Assembly: GCA_038501625.1 (NCBI GenBank)
Contig: JAZAYU010000870.1
Coordinates: 1 to 64,000, forward strand
Reading direction: 5' to 3'
DNA length: 64,000 bases
Source of the DNA: Corbicula japonica
Lineage: Eukaryota; Mollusca; Bivalvia; Venerida; Cyrenidae
The notes beneath the pieces were generated by a model. The model saw nothing but the letters and a program-made list of their open reading frames with translations. It ran no database searches and had not been told where the DNA came from. This document shows positions 1 to 11,334 of the stretch, one piece after another (the first letter of the stretch is position 1; each line of letters starts with the position of its first letter). The position numbers and the translations under genes were made by a program.

Positions 1-2802
1 ACTGTAGGAGAGAAAGTTTAAAATTCAGTGGACCATTAATGTATCCACTTAAAAGAATTCGATCACGTGTCTATGTTTTTTACAATTACACAAATCATTT
101 ATATAATCGGAAACAAAGCCACTGTCATATTAGCTTAAAATGATAAGCAAAGCGATCAAATGTATATCGATATGAATTCCATAGTATGCAATTTGATTTC
201 TTAATTTTTTTTTTGTTTCCTCCATTAACAACAGGTTAAGAAAAACCTTGACGCCTTGGGTATCGGCGATTTTTTGCAATACAATGTTTTAAAATGTGTT
301 ACTGATACTATTTACTTATTACGTTACGTTTTATATTAAGCATCTCATTGTAAATCTTTAATAGCATTCATTTAAATTTGTCAATCAAAAACTAAATTTA
401 TCTTCGGAAGAAAAACCGTATCATATATTCAATACCAGTCACTTTTGACAACTGCACTCGCTTTTATGCTTTTCCATAAACAGCAAACAGGCTCATTAAA
501 ACCGAGCAATATATTCATATTTGTCTAGATCGGTGGCTTTTAATTTTTTTCCCATATATTTCAATTACACAGAAGCGTTTTGTGCCGTAAAGCTGTTGTA
601 ATTTTTCCCCGTGCATTAAATCAGCGCAGTTACAATGGACATGATAGTTATGTGTGCTTATAGCGCCTCTTCAATTACCCCTTAAATAATAAATTTTTCA
701 GTGTTAAGATAGGTGTTTTTAATTTACTAGCTAATACAGAGATTTGGTTACTGTTCAATCACCCCTATAATATACTTCCTCGTTTTAAAGTTTTACATTT
801 GGCTTTCTCTGTGACATGCAATTTTTATTTTCGCATATTCCCTGTCAAATTTGTATTCTTTTTTAGTTCCGCCCATTGTTTTCTTGTTTAGGGCAAATCC
901 ATTCTTTTATCTCTGGACCATACGCCGCTGATCATGGAGTGGTGTTGGCCTGAAAATACGGCATTATGTGTTCCATGTTCGCCGCCGTTGCGTGCCGTCG
1001 TTTGGTATGGATCATATTTGAACCGTTAAATGGTGTAAATATTGAGTAACTGCAATCTTTGAATTTACTGAAAAAATATTAAGGTCAGAGTAAAATTCAG
1101 ATCGTTTTTAATTGCCTTTTGTAAGCCCATTACAAACCAATTTAGCTGAAATGTTCTGAGAAAGTTGTTAAAAGGTTGTAATTATGAGATAGTGTATCGG
1201 AAACATGATGCTAACATAAAACAACGTAAATTTGCTAAAAGAATTAATTAGAATAGATTGTCAAATATATGCAATATCAAATAAAAAGATGAAGATCTAG
1301 ATTTAAAACATATTCCGAATGTTGAATCTGTTGTTTTCCATTCCATTACTGTTAGTAAAAACCTTTACTGTTGATAAATAATATGATACCTCTTAATATA
1401 CAATCAGCCTTTTTGTAGACGCCTGTTTTTAGCTTTCAATATGTTTTGTTGGCCCAGTGTGAGCATCATCTACTCCGATTACACTTAAAACTTTAATTTG
1501 ACAATAATTTGTGAAAATATCTATCAACCGGATATCGGTGTCTGATAATGGTTGTCACATTAATCAGGGTAATCCGTGCAACCTTTCGGAACTTATCCGA
1601 GCTAGCTTATTAGGTAATGTGCTTAGAGTTACGAGGCAACGCACCGTACGGTTTTGATACCTTGTCTGAAGCAAGTCTCCCAGAGCAACCTTTGTGAACG
1701 TTTACACTTTTCTTAATTTACAGGTTTTAAATTTAGTTTACACCATATTGTTGTATAAATAATAATTGTGAAAATTATAAAATTATATTATATAATCTTT
1801 TTTCAGAGTATATTAAAGTATCGAAACAAAACTTTACTTCAACTTAATTCGATAATGTACCCAAATTCAAAATGCCTGGGACATAATATGAAACTGTTTA
1901 TACAAGCCAAGTAGTGATTATTTCAATAAGATAACATGACAGACACATGTTAAATATTCCATGTTCTGCGTGAAGCTGAGCAAATCGCGGCTTTATAAAC
2001 AAACATGTTTAACATCAAGCATCAAGGGGAAGTTCAGCTTATCAGTCCTGGGGATCGGCGATAACAGTTAAATGACCATAAATTTATCTGGTCTCTTGAA
2101 AACATTCAATCCCACCAGAGTATTAGATTGCAAGCAGACTAGACTAGCCACTAGTCTGATAATTAGTTTTTTTCTTTTTATTTAATTTTTACACATCATA
2201 ACAGACTTTTATTGTAGCCAGTCTATTTTCTATCATACTGCATTGAGAGAGATGTCTGAATTAGAGATGTAGACTGGCTCCAGATAATCAGTTGGAGAAT
2301 TAATAAAAATAAAATACTTCATCGCCTGGAATCCAGGCTACAAGCAGACCAACTTGCATTTATACATGTAGCTTCATGAACCGCATTGAACGTATACAAA
2401 ACACATTTTTGACAAACCCGACCAAAGAAATTACTCACGACTAGCAAACTAAACATTTAAATGTATAGGTAAAAAAGGTGTAACAGAGATGTGTCATATA
2501 CTAAAAATGCTCTAAGCGACGTATCCAAATTCATTGCTACAGTACATGAATTCTGTTTAATTTGCCGAGGCTTTTATACAAAATATAATATTTAAATCAT
2601 TATTTTAAAGCATCTGTTCTTGTTTTAGTGCGGAAAACGCCAAATTAAAGCCCATTTCAAGGATTTGTCTCGCATTAGTGGTGGAAATAAAACTCGATTA
2701 TATTCTTTAGTGATCTTTAGTCAAGTATGACAAATTGATAATTAATACAATGTACATCTGAAGTTCGAAACGATTTTTGTTGGTTATTAAAATAATTTTT
2801 CT
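1..2802. other. gene-free AT-rich stretch
   Basis: No reading frame, splice-bounded exon or RNA gene could be recognised here on either strand. It holds two short pieces that recur inverted near 20.4-20.7 kb (described separately) and otherwise unplaced AT-rich sequence. Around 1,560-1,690 the base composition is more balanced, but I could not assign it to a gene. Confidence 0.5.
862..1050 (+). repeat. dispersed repeat, inverted partner of 20,514-20,700
   Basis: This ~190-bp block matches the reverse complement of 20,514-20,700. Shared landmarks include CATTGTTTTCT near one end, GACCATACGCCGCTGA in the middle and GTAAATATTGAGT at the other end. A smaller block at about 481-545 matches 20,400-20,465 in the same inverted sense, but the two blocks are in a different order in the two places. 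They are therefore better read as separate dispersed repeats than as one collinear arm. Confidence 0.65.
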
Positions 2803-3110
2803 TAGCGGCGTTAATTTACGGCCTAGCGGCGTACAGTTGCGGCATTGCGGCGTGAAGTTGTCGGCCTAGCGGACTAGTCTGCATAGTGGCGTGAAGTTGG
2901 GGGCCTTGATGATTGGCGAAATAGTGGCGTAATTTAATGGCCTAGCGGCCTATCCGACCAAGCGGCGTGAAGTTAGCGGTCTTGCAGCCTGGAGGCATAA
3001 TGGCGCGAAGTTAGTACACTTGCGGCCTGGCAAACTGGACATGATGCCGCTAGACCGCTGAGTTCCACCCGCTAGGCCGTCAAATTCACACCGCTAAGCT
3101 GCTGGGTCGT
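2803..3110 (+). repeat. GC-rich minisatellite with fold-back end
   Basis: A degenerate tandem repeat of the motif AGCGGCGTGAAGTT followed by GGCCTAGCGG recurs every ~20 and then ~38-41 bp over about 230 bp. The last ~60 bp carry the same words in reverse complement (CCGCTAGGCCGTCAAATT, CACACCGCTA), so the end of the array can fold back on the rest. It is clearly richer in G and C than the AT-rich DNA on both sides. Confidence 0.7.
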
Positions 3111-3460
3111 AATCTTCAGATATCTTTCAAGTAATCCCATAAGCTAAACATATGATAACCAAATGGAAGTTCACCAGTGCTCCAAATGCAAATTGAAGAG
3201 ATAAAAAAATACTTGATAAAATAATTTGTTATATGTTGACTGTACAAAGCGATCTGATTTTAGTTAAATAGTAGTGTATAGATTCAAATTTAAAAGGTAA
3301 ATGGAATTTAATGAAAGAGAACATGATGATAACTGCATTTCTGAACAAGAGTGCCAAACTGACACAAAATACGCCCGTCAAAATGCTGATCATCAAAGTT
3401 GCGCAACGAGCCGAGGAAAATTATTCGACTTGGAGAGCAGATACCGCTAATGCAGTTTTT

Positions 3461-3996
3461 GGACAATTCAAGGGCCATAATTCAGGAGTGCCTGGGGGGG
3501 ATTTGGCAGGTTATAGAACTTGGTCGAGATATTATGCCCACAACATATTCCCCAAGTGTGGTAAAGGCCGGATGAAAACTCTGATTTAGAGAGCGGAAAC
3601 AGTAATATTGGACAATTCAAGGGCCATAATTCAGGAGTGCCTGGGGGGATTTGGCTGGTTATAGAGCTTGGTCGATATATTATGCCCATCAACATATTCA
3701 CCAAGTTTGATAAAGACCGGATGAAAACTCTTTGACTTTGAGAGCGGAAACAGTAATTTGGACAATTCAAGGGCAATAATTCAGGAGTGCCTTGGGGGAT
3801 TTAGCAGGTTATAGAACTTGGTCGAGATATTATGTCCACCAACATATTCACCAAGTTTGATAAAGACAGAACACAAACTCTTTGACTTAGAGAGCGGAAA
3901 ACATGTGGACGCCGCCCGCCCGCCCGTCCGTCAACCCGCCCGCCCGCCGCAGGTGTTCTAATAATACGTCCCGTTTTTCAAAAGGGCGTATAAAAA
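3461..3996 (+). repeat. three ~149-bp tandem units with CCCGCC stretch and terminal hairpin
   Basis: Three tandem copies begin at about 3461, 3610 and 3760, each opening with GGACAATTCAAGGGC and ending near GAGAGCGGAAA. They are followed by a CCCGCC-rich run (about 3908-3953) and then a tail with ATACGTCCC and GGGCGTAT as hairpin arms. Tandem units, GC-rich run and end hairpin together look like one non-autonomous dispersed element rather than a local satellite. Its class (SINE, Helitron-like or other) is not decided by the sequence. Confidence 0.65.
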
Positions 3997-5220
3997 GTTG
4001 TTTAATGCCATACCATGAAACATTTTACAGTTAAACGAGGGCGCGATAATAATTGCAAAGCTTCTTTATGAGGCAATATACCCATAGACACACACACTTT
4101 TTAAGTTCCAAAATATGGAAAGTGCAAGCTGTGCTTAAATTCATTTTTGTAAATTATACATGTTTAGATTACTGTTTATGTAACATACTTATGGTCAAAT
4201 CAAATAAATAAAAATTATAAATGGTTGATTTATGTTGGTAATTACTTTCAACGCGGTACATGTTCAATCGACCAGTACACAATTTTGTATTTCGATTCAT
4301 GGTATCTGTAGGGAAAATTTATGATTCCTGTGGTGAGGTGAACTATCATGGAATGTACTGATCAGCCAGCAGATAAAATCCAGGATAGCACATGTGTTAG
4401 CCTGGCGGTCAGCTTGATGGTTCTAATTTTAATTACTTTTAATAATAGCTCTACATATATCTTTATTTTAGTTGTCAGTTTCATTTTCTGATTTCTGTCG
4501 AACAATCTATGTTCTGAGAGCTAATGGAAGGTAAAATCAGAAAAAATGATGTACCTTAGTATAATTACTGGATAACTGGGAATATAAATTATAACAGAAC
4601 ATCGGGACGGAGGCCAGTCTAGGCATTTTGCATGAGACCGATTGGCATATTAATCGCTTAATTGTTTAGTGAAGGGTGCCAATGTTGCGGGCATTAGAAC
4701 GAAACGTGTCTTGTCTTGCGGTGCTTTGAAATGTTTATTTGGATAAAAAGTGAAAGCATCAAATCTGAGACAGGTGAGCAACTAATTTTTTTAATTTCTC
4801 CACAGTTCGAAAGAATATCAAATTGTTTTACCTAGTTCATATTTATCATTTCAATTAACATTTTAGTAATAAGCTAAAATAGTTATTCTTAGAATATATC
4901 TCTAGGCCAAATTTTAACCGTACTCTTTTCAAATCCGAATTTATGCGAATTATGTGCAATTTAATTGTTTTTCAAAGCAGAAACAATTGCATGAAAACCT
5001 CCATATTATACCTTCTGTCGTTATTTATTTTAACTTTGCAAGGTAATATCGTTTGGTGACTAAAACTGCTAAATCGTGTTAATATCAAATTGACAAAGCT
5101 ACATTTTTGAATAAAGAAAGACTATATTTCAATGTAAACATGATGAAATTGTCTGGAGTTTATAATGATTAATTTTGACGAACTCTGAAACCGTATAATC
5201 TTTCCACGAAAATCCAGAGA
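3997..5220. other. gene-free stretch
   Basis: AT-rich sequence with stops in all frames and no recognised repeat or gene. Confidence 0.5.
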
Positions 5221-5935
5221 ACCGAAAGAAAAATAATCCATTGACTAATCGTTGAATAGCACCCTCATTAGAACTAGACAAGTTAAATATTTAGTATTTT
5301 ATCGTGTTTGTTTGAACCTTTATTTTAAGTCGTTTGTATGCAGTGATAATAATAATGATAAACATCTGAAATCAAGAAAGCCCAAAATTACAAAAATAAT
5401 TGATTTGATGATTGAAAACATTAAGAAAATGAGAGAATAATTTATAATCATCTTTTATGTTTATATTATAAAAAATGCATATTATATATTATGGTATTAT
5501 TTAATTTCACGGTGTTTAATTTTCGACGCCAACGAATACTTAACGCTGACATAAACTAGATTCGCTCAGTAGTATTACAAATGTATCCATATAGTATAAG
5601 TTATCGGTGAATTGAAAGAAGAATATACCATTGACTAATCGTTGAATAGCACCCTCATTAGAATGAGAAAAGCAAACTTTTTAAGATTTATCGTAGTTGC
5701 TTGAACCTTAATTTCAAGTTTTTTAAGTCTTAATATCTGACATCAAGAAAGCCCATCATGACACAAATAATCGAGTTGATGATTAAAAAACAAAAAAAGA
5801 AATGAGAGAAAAAATGAAAATCAGTTTAAAATTCACAGTTATATGTGAATAATATATCATCATCTTTTATGTTTATATTATAGAAATGCATATGAAATTC
5901 TTTTCGCGCAGTAGTATTATCCACATAGTATACGA
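5221..5935 (+). repeat. two-copy direct duplication, ~390-bp offset
   Basis: Sequence from about 5,221 recurs from about 5,611. Both copies contain CCATTGACTAATCGTTGAAT, AGAAAGCCCA and CATCTTTTATGTTTATATTAT in the same order, with indels between them. The shared part continues through CAGTAGTATTA near 5,570 and 5,910. This is an old local tandem duplication of non-coding DNA. Confidence 0.75.
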
Positions 5936-7289
5936 TATTATATGTTAATATTCGCTGGTATTTGATTTTGCGCACATGTCCAAGCGCGAAATGCGCGACT
6001 TTTAAGCCCACGCAAAGTAAAATGATATTTCAATGCACTCCACAAAAATAATTCAGTATCATTCAAAATGTGTTACTCGGCTCTAGACGAAACATATTTT
6101 TGACATAAAAATGTTTACGTAAATAACAGCTGAAAGTTTATTATGAAAGATTAAAGTTGTTAAATATGCAAATCACGAGCGGCCACAAACAAAAGACAAA
6201 GATTCCCTACATATCAATAACTTTTTGTTGATAAAAAGAAATACATGCATATCAGGATTCGCCACACTCAAAAACACAGTACATGGTCAGAAAAACCCGC
6301 GCTATGCAAAATACATGAATAACTTTTAAATAATAAACATCTGTTTTAATTACATTTATGTTGTAAAATTGTTTTAGGGGTTTGCAGAATGGAATGACAG
6401 TATTATAATACAAAATGAGGAAAAGGCAAAGCTGAACCAACATTAGTTCACGTCGTCATAAGTCATGAATCAAGGTATTTATATCGCTTTTAATGTTTTT
6501 GTTTTTTGACAATATCATATGTATCATATTAAATGAAAAGAACATTCGGCTTATTGTCTCATGTACAACTGCGGACAGAAGAACAACAAGCTCACGTGGT
6601 AAATAATAATGATAGTATTGATGTGAGACTCATTTTGATGAAATGTTAACAATAGTAACGAAGTAAAAACAGTAATTTCTAAATGACATGCGCTTACCCC
6701 GAACATTTAACGATGTTTTGTAAATTTTTTTCCTGATTCATGCAATTAAGTTTTGTTCTGGAATCTCGTTTAGTAATCTTTATCGGATTAGACTATAGGT
6801 TTAGCTCCCCGTGTGTCTCCCTGTCCGCAACAAATCGAAATCAAATCGCATTTATCAACTCTGGTCTTCATCGCTATTAAATGTTATAAAAATTACTTCT
6901 AGTGATTCATGGTGAATGTTTGATGAACATCAAATATTCAAAATCAATCCACTTTGACGTCGAACAGAACAGAACAAATTTAAATCGTTCTCATACAAAA
7001 GTTGGTTTGCAGAAAAAAGATATAAAGGGAAACAAAATGTTATGTTGTGTTTTTTAAATTGCCGGCTAATGACGCATACTAATTTCGCCACCTGTAACAC
7101 GCCAATTAAATAAGTCGAAATGGTGTGTAATTATTGGCACTACTCTTTTTAATGAGCATGAGAAACACAGTATGATAATATTATTTTGTAAATTTAACCG
7201 AATCATTTGTTCAACTATTGCCAGTCAGAGTTTAACCATATTTTTCATGCGGTCTTGGCTAAATAACCGTTTTGGTAGTTTAAATTCTT

Positions 7290-9185
7290 CATTTCCTCAA
7301 ATATTATAACGATAACAAATTGCAGCAAGTTAAATGATTCCCTTTTTTCAGGTTGACTTCAATATGTCGGTCATACCCACCAGGATGTAGAGATTCTGGT
7401 TTAAATAAAACGGTAGACATTCTACGCAGAACTAACGCTGGTACTTCTTAAATTACTGCACGAATACCATCAGCAAAACCACTCAGAGGTCAAAAGGACA
7501 AAAGGAAATAAGCAATAAACGAATTACTTTGAACTAACGACAGACATTTAAAAAGACTACAGTGTAGAAGGATCAATCTAGAACTAATATTATTTTACCA
7601 TCGTTACTTAAAATAAATATAGAAGTTTTGGAAAGAAAATTGAAGTTATATACCTTTTATATATAACCGTCATCGTTGAACTGGTGGGATAGATACTTGA
7701 CATAATATTACAAGAAAGTTAGCAATTTTCTTGAATGGAAGAACGAATGGAAAAATAAATATAGTTGCATAAGTCTTATTAAAAATGTAATAAGCTGAGG
7801 GTATAAAGAAGCTGGGTTGGAACTGCTTAAAAGTTTGTTTGATTCTCGCATAATGTGTTTTCGCAGAATATGTTATGCTTATAAAAAGTGTTTGACCCTG
7901 AATTATATACTAACAAGGACTAGTTTAATGAACATCATATTAAGAAAATACTAATTGAGTTACAATTCATATTTTGTTTTGTTATTATCTCAGTTCTTAT
8001 GATGTAGAAAGTGCATAAAATCTTATGTACATACATAGAAACCATAATGAGTCACCTGTTGTAGGCGATATAGATGACTAATACACTTAAATGCTACAGT
8101 ATTTTAGTTCTGTCATTATTTGTGATTCGTTTTTGGAAAGTTCTCTTCACAAATCTATGGATCATTCCGACAAATGTGTGAATCGTTGCCTTTTAAAAAT
8201 TTCTTTTGGGAATGCTATAGGAATGAAATGATTCTGTAAAACGCACGGCTTTAAGTCTACTAAAAGAAGGTTTATAAGCATAATCTGTATTTTTGGAAGT
8301 ATAGTTTAATGACAAGTATGATCATACAAACGTATATTTTACAGACATGTATTCTTGTAGTTCTTTAAAATAATGAACCATTACATTTATGTTTTGTACT
8401 AATTAATATGAGATTCATGATGTAGATTTCTTAGATTTATTTATTTTACCGTACTTTTTTAATTATTTATGCTTGCTAAGTTATGCAATAACTTTTTCTC
8501 AACCTATCCGTTTCGTGACTAAACATAAAGGCTATAGGTTTATGTTAGACGTTAATTGAGTCTTCATATCGACAATTGATAAGTATTGAACGTAAAACTA
8601 GGAAAGTACATTGTTGTGCTCATAATTTATGTTTGAACGACCAAAATTATTCAACTTTTAATGCTCTTACGAAGTTGTTCCATAATTAATATTAATTATA
8701 TATTTAAATTGAAATGTTTGCTGAAAAAGGTTCTGCACTAACATTTCGGTAAAGCTTCCAGCTGAAATTTCTGCTGGAAAGTGCAATAAACATTTTGCAC
8801 CAGCTAGTATTTCGATAAATTTTCTGGCAGAAATTTCTGCTGGAAAGTTCCAAGCATAGGCTCCGTCACAGTAAAATTTCCAGCAGAAATTTCTTCTAGA
8901 AATATAATGTTGAACAGACATTACTGCTACGAGAGTGAAACTTCTAGCCGAAATTTCAGCTAAAATTATATAGAATCAAGGGTTATTATTAATTTCCACT
9001 GTTCCTATAATCATCATTTTGGACCTTTAAGAGATTTTCAGCAGAAATTTCTTCTAAAATGATCAACAACCACTGCATTTACAAAGCAAAACGTCGAATA
9101 TAGACAGTTGTTTGCTATAAAAAATCGTTCTGTAGCAAAACTGATTTCAAAAGGGAAAAAAAGATTTTCCCTTTTTATTTTGGAC
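7290..9185 (+). repeat. left arm of a ~1.9-kb inverted repeat
   Basis: This block is the reverse complement of 18,119-20,075 along nearly its whole length, with small indels. Landmarks run in matching order: CCTCAAATATTATAA at the outer end, CTGGTACTTCTTAAATTA near 7,439, the GCAGAAATTTCTGC cluster near 8,770-9,050, and CCCTTTTTATTTTGGAC at the inner end. The inner boundary is sharp: after GGAC at 9185 the left arm runs directly into a retrotransposon fragment, while the right arm runs into unrelated sequence. The arms probably belonged to one long-terminal-inverted-repeat transposon or to two head-to-head copies of one element. Confidence 0.8.
8745..9060 (+). repeat. cluster of palindromic GCAGAAATTTCTGC motifs (left arm)
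   Basis: The motif AGCAGAAATTTCTGCT, or a one- or two-base variant, appears about five times within roughly 300 bp, at spacings of about 60-150 bp. The core is a perfect 14-bp palindrome. Reading through the motifs gives short peptide repeats such as FPAEISA on the minus strand, but stops and the absence of any family match make coding unlikely. Confidence 0.75.
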
Positions 9186-10240
9186 AGCAATCCAATGAGG
9201 AACAGGCTTGAGGGATTCACCAAGAACCGCCTTAAGCGCCCATGCTTTGTACATGAAGCAAAGCAGCTGAATAGAGAGTATGCCTCTGAACTAAACATAC
9301 AGACAATTCCCTTATGCCGAGCAGACATCACCAACCCTACAGCCAATGACCTGTCTGCATTGAAAGTGGCACTTGCTATTCCTGGACTTGACATGGGCAA
9401 ACAAGAAAATGAGACCATCCCTAAAAGTCTGACACTTGCGACTATCTACGCAGACTATCCTTTAGACACATGGACCCATGTATATACAGATGGGTCAGTC
9501 ACTAGAGCTATAAAGGATGGAGCGCTGGTATTCATATAACATTCCCGTTAGGCCAGAAATCGGTCCATTACATCGCCACTGGAAAGCACTGTAGCAACTA
9601 CAGAGCAGAGACTGAAGCGCTTGTGGAGGCAGTCTCTCTGATTGAAGACTCAGCAGAAGAGGTGACCTCACAGACGCAAGATCAGATCTGGAGAAACTGA
9701 AAAGCAACAATGTTCCTGAACTAGCACAAGCCGTGAACAAGCTTGGGTCTTCCCGCAATGTTGCCCTTCAGTGGATACCATCTCACTGTGGAGTGCCCGG
9801 AAACGAGGAGGCTGACAAGCTGGCTAGGTTAGGAGCCCAGTTAGAGCAACCAGATAACCGGGTGGCATGCAAGGAGAGGCACCATCATTAAGGCTCTCAC
9901 AAAGACCAGACAGGAAGCAGATGCCTATCACATGTTAAACAGACCAGAACAGGTGGTGATGGTGAGGCTACGTTCAGGGCATAACAGACTGAATGCACAC
10001 ATGTGCAGGAAGTATAATTTGGTGCCATCCCTAATATGTCCCTGCGGAGAAGAGGACCAGACTGCAGAGCACATCCTCCAACGATGTAAACGATACGACC
10101 AGGAGCGAGAAGCAACGTGGCCACAAGGTGCAACAATCCAGTAGAAACTGTACGGAGATGTTGACGACCTACGGAGGACCACAACTTGCATCGCGGATGC
10201 TGGAGTGGTCGTGTAGAGCGAACGCCAAGAAGAAGAAGAA
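9186..10240 (+). pseudogene. 5'-truncated LINE tail with RNase H domain, frameshifted
   Basis: This is the 3' part of a non-LTR retrotransposon of the group that carries RNase H after the reverse transcriptase. Reading across frames shows the RNase H start HVYTDGS near 9,477 and, in the next frame after a shift near 9,530, NYRAETEALVEA with the catalytic Glu. The block WIPSHCGVPGNEEADKLA with the last Asp lies near 9,773. The stretch that normally carries the middle Asp is missing, so a small deletion joins the halves. A C-terminal segment with CPCGEEDQTAEHIL and a Cys-Cys-His-Cys pattern follows near 10,037-10,085. The element ends in an AAG repeat near 10,222-10,240, a usual tail for such LINEs. 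At least three frame breaks make it dead. Its 5' edge abuts the inverted-repeat arm at 9185, and the two read in one frame by chance. Confidence 0.85.
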
Positions 10241-10475
10241 GATAATCTTGTTAAGACTTACGTTTACAAAGTCATCAAACAGTCAGAGTTATTAGTTCTT
10301 GTCCTATTTATTTGCAAAGAATCTCAAAGCCATATACCAATACGGCGACAGCGCCTGGCCAACATTGAAAGAGAGAGACACAGTATATACTATGCGCATT
10401 TAAAAAAGCATGCTCTACACAATCACATCTAAACATGTATAAGCTTTTCAAACCAGGACAGATTTTATAAAATTT

Positions 10476-10483
10476 GTAAAAAG
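10476..10483 (+). repeat. 8-bp target site duplication, left
   Basis: GTAAAAAG sits immediately before TAGGG at the left end of the 7-kb element and is repeated exactly after CCCTA at 17,485-17,492. Confidence 0.85.
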
Positions 10484-10789
10484 TAGGGCTTTCAACGAAT
10501 ATCCGGATACTAAGTCAGTATCCGGATACTAATTTCGTATCCGAATATTCGTAAAAGTAAATAAAAAAATCATCTTAAACAGAAAAAATGCGTCAATTAT
10601 TGCTTCTTTACACCTGTTCAGATGTCTTAATCAGATAATTTGAAACCGTATATTGATCGTCATAAACCTGCTACTATTATTGGACAAAGGTAATTTGGCA
10701 ATGTATACACTGACGTGTTTATATTGGCGTTACATGTTAATAATGAATTTATACTTAAATCGTTGATAAATACAAAGCTTGAAGCTCCC

Positions 10790-10885
10790 AACACTTGTCC
10801 AATTAACCGAGTGGTCCAAGACGCAGTCAATTTGCAACGCAATTTTTGTTAGCTACGCTGTTATAGGTTGTAGGTTCGAAACATG
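10790..10885 (+). other. tRNA-like sequence (leucine/serine-like), degenerate
   Basis: CCGAGTGGTCCAAGACGC resembles the A box and D-arm of a class II tRNA, and TAGGTTCGAAACA about 60 bases later resembles the B box and T-arm. The spacing suits a tRNA with a long variable arm. The acceptor stem does not pair convincingly, so this is a tRNA pseudogene or the head of a tRNA-derived SINE rather than a working tRNA gene. Confidence 0.4.
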
Positions 10886-11029
10886 TGTTTTTACTCTTTT
10901 TAAACTTTTTTATACAATAATTATTTCCGCGATAAACCGAAGCAAAATACACACAATACTTTGAAATAACTGCAATAAAACTTAAAAAATATAAATTTAC
11001 AATATTTCCTTAAAAGCCGTGTGTCAGTG

Positions 11030-11125
11030 TGAATCGAACCCATGTAAAAAAATAACGTAAGGCCTATGCCAGCCTGATGCGCAAACCCCTGTGCTATCGA
11101 GGCGATGAGTTATAAATTGACAAAA
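11030..11125 (-). other. second tRNA-like sequence, convergent with the first
   Basis: On the minus strand, TAGCACAGGGGTTTGCGC resembles an A box and GGGTTCGATTC is a near-consensus B box about 55 bases later. An intact acceptor stem was not found. It faces the plus-strand tRNA-like sequence ~150 bp away, inside the left end of the hAT-like element. Confidence 0.4.
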
Positions 11126-11334
11126 AGTACTTTTAACGCGTAAACTTGCCTAAACCAATGTTTACATTCTATGAATAATTGTAAACATCGCCAATTTAGC
11201 TAGGCCAACCTATACAAGTAACACGGTGTTTGTTTAACAGATTAGAGGTGCGAAAACGGCGTCCTCTTTGCAATCATCCAGGTTGTCAGGACCATTGTTT
11301 GCCAGTTATGATAATCCGCAAGTTCTATCGGTTA

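Noticed and set aside
9108..9539. 143-codon single protein with RNase H start
   Set aside because: The first 26 codons come from the inverted-repeat arm and the rest from the LINE tail; the fusion is accidental.
10790..10885. Functional tRNA-Leu or tRNA-Ser gene
   Set aside because: A- and B-box words are present, but the acceptor stem does not pair and no clear anticodon arm was found.
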